Shown: piece after piece, positions 62,164 to 64,000 of the stretch
Layout: each line of letters begins with the position of its first letter
Position numbering within the stretch: the first letter of the stretch is position 1
Assembly (NCBI GenBank): GCA_015490875.1
Contig: WFWZ01000004.1
Location: 1-64,000 of the forward strand
From: Planctomycetaceae bacterium
Lineage (GTDB): Bacteria > Planctomycetota > Planctomycetia > Pirellulales > Pirellulaceae
Length of the DNA stretch: 64,000 bases
Direction of reading: 5' to 3'
Translations under genes and position numbers: made by a program
The notes under the pieces: generated by a model
The model's database searches: none
Seen by the model: only the letters and a program-made list of their open reading frames with translations
What the model was told of the DNA's origin: nothing

Positions 62164-63620
62164 AAGTTCGTCTGCCCGTTCGTCGTGGACGCTGTCCTCG
62201 GGGCGGGGAAAGAGTGGAAAGCGGGCGTCAAGTCCGAGGATGTTCCAGGGATCGATGATCGCGCCGCAAGCGATGCCCCGTTCAAGCAGGTCCCGGATGA
62301 GCGGCAGGTAGGTGGCCGCGTCGTCGACCTCTCCCTGGTCGACAGCCGAATGAGCGGCGGTGAGCCAGCATCGAGCTGGCAGAGGATGCGGGCCGAAGGA
62401 GCCGGCACGCGCACCGCTTCTTCGCGCGCGGCGGCGAAGAAGCCCATACGGGCGTAGAGCCGTGCGACATGGGTGTGTTCCCGCTGGGCCGCTCGGAGCC
62501 GTCCCAGTTGTGCATTGAGGTGCTGGCGAGCGCCTCCGAAGGGCTGCTGGAGCCGCTCGGCTTCGGTCCGGAGCCGCTCGGCGCGGGCTCCCTTCACTCG
62601 AGCCAGCAACTGTTCGTAGAACTGATCTCGATAGCGGGCGATCCGCTGGACGATCTGCCCGAGTGTCACTTCCGAGCCATAGGCCCCAGGCCCCCAGCCA
62701 CTCGTGCCCGCTCCCATCAGGATCGTTCCGGCCAGAACGGCGGCGGCGTCGAAGAGGAGTTCCTCGCGAGGCAGCCCCTGCTGCGAATCAACCCGCTCCA
62801 TCATGGCTCGAAGCGTCACTTCCCGTACGACAAACCGGTCGTAACGGCCTCGCAGGTCGACGCGATCGGGGTCCCATTCGCCGAACTGGTAATTGGGACG
62901 CCGGTTGACGGGGTGGTCGAAATCGAAGGCTCGAGGATCAACGGCCAGCTCACGGAGGGAATCGAGCGAGAAACAGGCTTCTTCCAGAAGATCAGGATCG
63001 GTCTCTTGCAGCAACTTCAATGCTCGAGTGACCAGTTCCCGATACGGCCCTTCGGCGACACCCACGTCCTGCAAGTAAACCGGCACCACGCCGACACGCT
63101 CGTGGGGGTACGGCTCAGTCTTCTGCTTCTCCAACACGGCCAGCGGACGGTATCCGACGTAGTCGTTCAGTTGGGCAAGCGTTCCATTGACGATGCGCCG
63201 AGTCTCGTCCCATGGGCCTCCCTGGCGCAAAACCAGCTCCATCGTGCGAGCCAGAAAAAACGGGCTGAAGAGGCGGTCTTCGACTTGGTGAAACAAGAGG
63301 TCGGAGTGGAAATCGAGATAGGAGGGAAGGACTTCTTGCTCGACAAGATCGAGCACGGCCATCGCTTGGGAGATGTCGCCAAAAGTGCCGGATTCGTCGT
63401 TCCGAAGCGACTCCCACTCGGCGCGGAGATGTCTGGTGGCTCGCTTCCACAGGGGTAGATCCTCGTCGGAACCGCGGTCCTCCTCCGCAAGGGCCGCAAA
63501 GACCGAGTTGAGCGCCGCATAACTCTGGGGGTCCGACTTGCCCGAGGAAAAATTGAGATAACCCAGGAGCGTCCGGGCCGCGGCATGCCAGTCCGGTCTG
63601 TTCGACTTCCCGTGTTCCAT
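61962..63620 (-). CDS. N-terminal part of the same large hypothetical gene; frame shifts near 62410
   Basis: The first about 400 residues (to about 62420) read as a sound helical protein: MEHGKSNRPDWHAAARTLLG, LLFHQVEDRLFSPFFLARTMELVLRQGG and ITLGQIVQRIARYRDQ-type helices (here EVTLGQ). From about 62410 to 61962 this frame turns into Ser/Arg/Thr-rich noise, while the -1 frame reads TAAHSAVDQGEVDDAATYLPLI and joins the downstream part. So the last about 150 residues given by this ORF are false. Either a one-base assembly error, a true mutation or a -1 frameshift; no slippery heptamer was seen. Confidence 0.65.
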   Translation of the reverse strand: MEHGKSNRPDWHAAARTLLGYLNFSSGKSDPQSYAALNSVFAALAEEDRGSDEDLPLWKRATRHLRAEWESLRNDESGTFGDISQAMAVLDLVEQEVLPSYLDFHSDLLFHQVEDRLFSPFFLARTMELVLRQGGPWDETRRIVNGTLAQLNDYVGYRPLAVLEKQKTEPYPHERVGVVPVYLQDVGVAEGPYRELVTRALKLLQETDPDLLEEACFSLDSLRELAVDPRAFDFDHPVNRRPNYQFGEWDPDRVDLRGRYDRFVVREVTLRAMMERVDSQQGLPREELLFDAAAVLAGTILMGAGTSGWGPGAYGSEVTLGQIVQRIARYRDQFYEQLLARVKGARAERLRTEAERLQQPFGGARQHLNAQLGRLRAAQREHTHVARLYARMGFFAAAREEAVRVPAPSARILCQLDAGSPPLIRLSTRERSTTRPPTCRSSGTCLNGASLAARSSIPGTSSDLTPAFHSFPAPRTASTTNGQTNLCHSFTACWGCILAFGARRRLDTTRSCAKRWPISFARRSIGGGSTRHTKSMQSMRSIRWKRTARPST

Positions 63621-63930
63621 CGTGGTTTCGACCCACCCTGGGTTGATCGGCCCCTGCCTCCTCTCCCCCCAATGGGGAAGTCATTGAGTTCGCATGGGCA
63701 TATCTGTCAACTGGAGTCATGGTAGGGCCCATGGACGGACCGGTCCAGGACGGCAACTTGGCTTCCAAGTCGTGCTTTTCGCGCGAGAAGTGATTATGAT
63801 GGGAGGTGTGTTGGAGCGGGACATGGGGAGAGGAACCGGGGGAGATGCATCTGGTACCCCCTAGGAACGCTCCGGCGAGTCTCCGAGTTGATTCGCCATT
63901 TCCTTCGAACCAGGTGGGGATGTTTTGGGT
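63621..63930. other. Divergent intergenic region
   Basis: 310 bp between the large hypothetical gene and the partial gene at the right edge. It contains a 10-bp perfect palindrome GGACCGGTCC (63737-63746). No gene or clear promoter was identified. Confidence 0.35.
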
Positions 63931-64000
63931 ATGAAGACACGTCTGCTGCGTCGATGGGCTTGCGTCGCTGCGTCGGTGGCTGCGCTGGGCGCGTGGGTTG
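63931..64000 (+). CDS. Start of an exported protein, cut by the window edge
   Basis: 23 codons are visible: a basic start (MKTRLLRRW) followed by an Ala/Val-rich hydrophobic stretch, i.e. a signal peptide. A G-rich stretch (AGGTGGGG) lies 10-20 nt before the ATG. The product cannot be named from this piece. Confidence 0.5.
   Translation, partial: MKTRLLRRWACVAASVAALGAWV

Overview
The window reads as a piece of a high-GC planctomycete chromosome, probably of the Pirellulales/Thermogutta type. The evidence is the gene content: two type I sulfatases, two DUF1549/DUF1553 plus DUF1501 pairs, PSCyt1-type haem-binding motifs, a probable DUF1598-like protein, a Cys-rich secreted repeat protein and many planctomycete-style conserved hypotheticals with export signals. 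Gene strands are mixed. There is no rRNA, CRISPR array, intact insertion sequence or prophage. The only RNA gene recognised is tRNA-Ala(GGC) at 35672-35744.

Layout. 1-1851: sulfate assimilation (end of an APS kinase, an Rrf2 regulator, an iron-sulfur APS reductase with a candidate operator upstream). 2239-9564: HtrA-like protease, glutamate dehydrogenase, acyl-CoA synthetase, a small exported protein and a sugar isomerase-like protein. 9894-16539: esterase, OPT transporter with a small membrane partner, two conserved hypotheticals. 16558-22033: a ribose-type ABC transporter whose ATPase gene is separated from the permease and binding-protein genes by a gene on the opposite strand. 22360-25729: a compact TPR / terpenoid-cyclase-fold / DUF362 operon. 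26104-29066: DUF1549-DUF1501 pair. 29220-34603: FemAB-like transferase, sulfatase, a thioredoxin-like gene interrupted by an in-frame TGA that looks like a selenocysteine codon, and a pRiA4b ORF-3-like protein. 34735-35311: decayed HsdM and MerR fragments. 35672-44976: tRNA, DUF523, HerA-like ATPase, RraA and M81-type genes, a PilZ-like protein and a DUF1598-like protein. 45116-50720: small secreted proteins, Nif3-like protein, RNase PH, second sulfatase. 50836-57509: a 1714-residue PSCyt1-WD40-DUF1549-DUF1553 protein with a DUF1501 partner. 57614-63620: HemW-like radical SAM protein, MBL-fold hydrolase, and a very large hypothetical protein broken by one frameshift. A new exported protein begins at 63931.

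The most interesting observation is the candidate selenoprotein at 31953-33275 (minus). A single TGA follows a Cys codon in a thioredoxin-like domain. The same frame continues for more than 350 codons, and a hairpin resembling a bacterial SECIS (6-bp upper stem, bulged U, G in the second loop position) begins 13 nt after the TGA. Other notable items are two REPIN/MITE-like inverted repeat pairs, the degenerate second protease domain split by a PDZ domain, the stepwise-collapsed HsdM remnant and the candidate operator before the APS reductase gene. All family names come from reading translations by eye; no database search was run.
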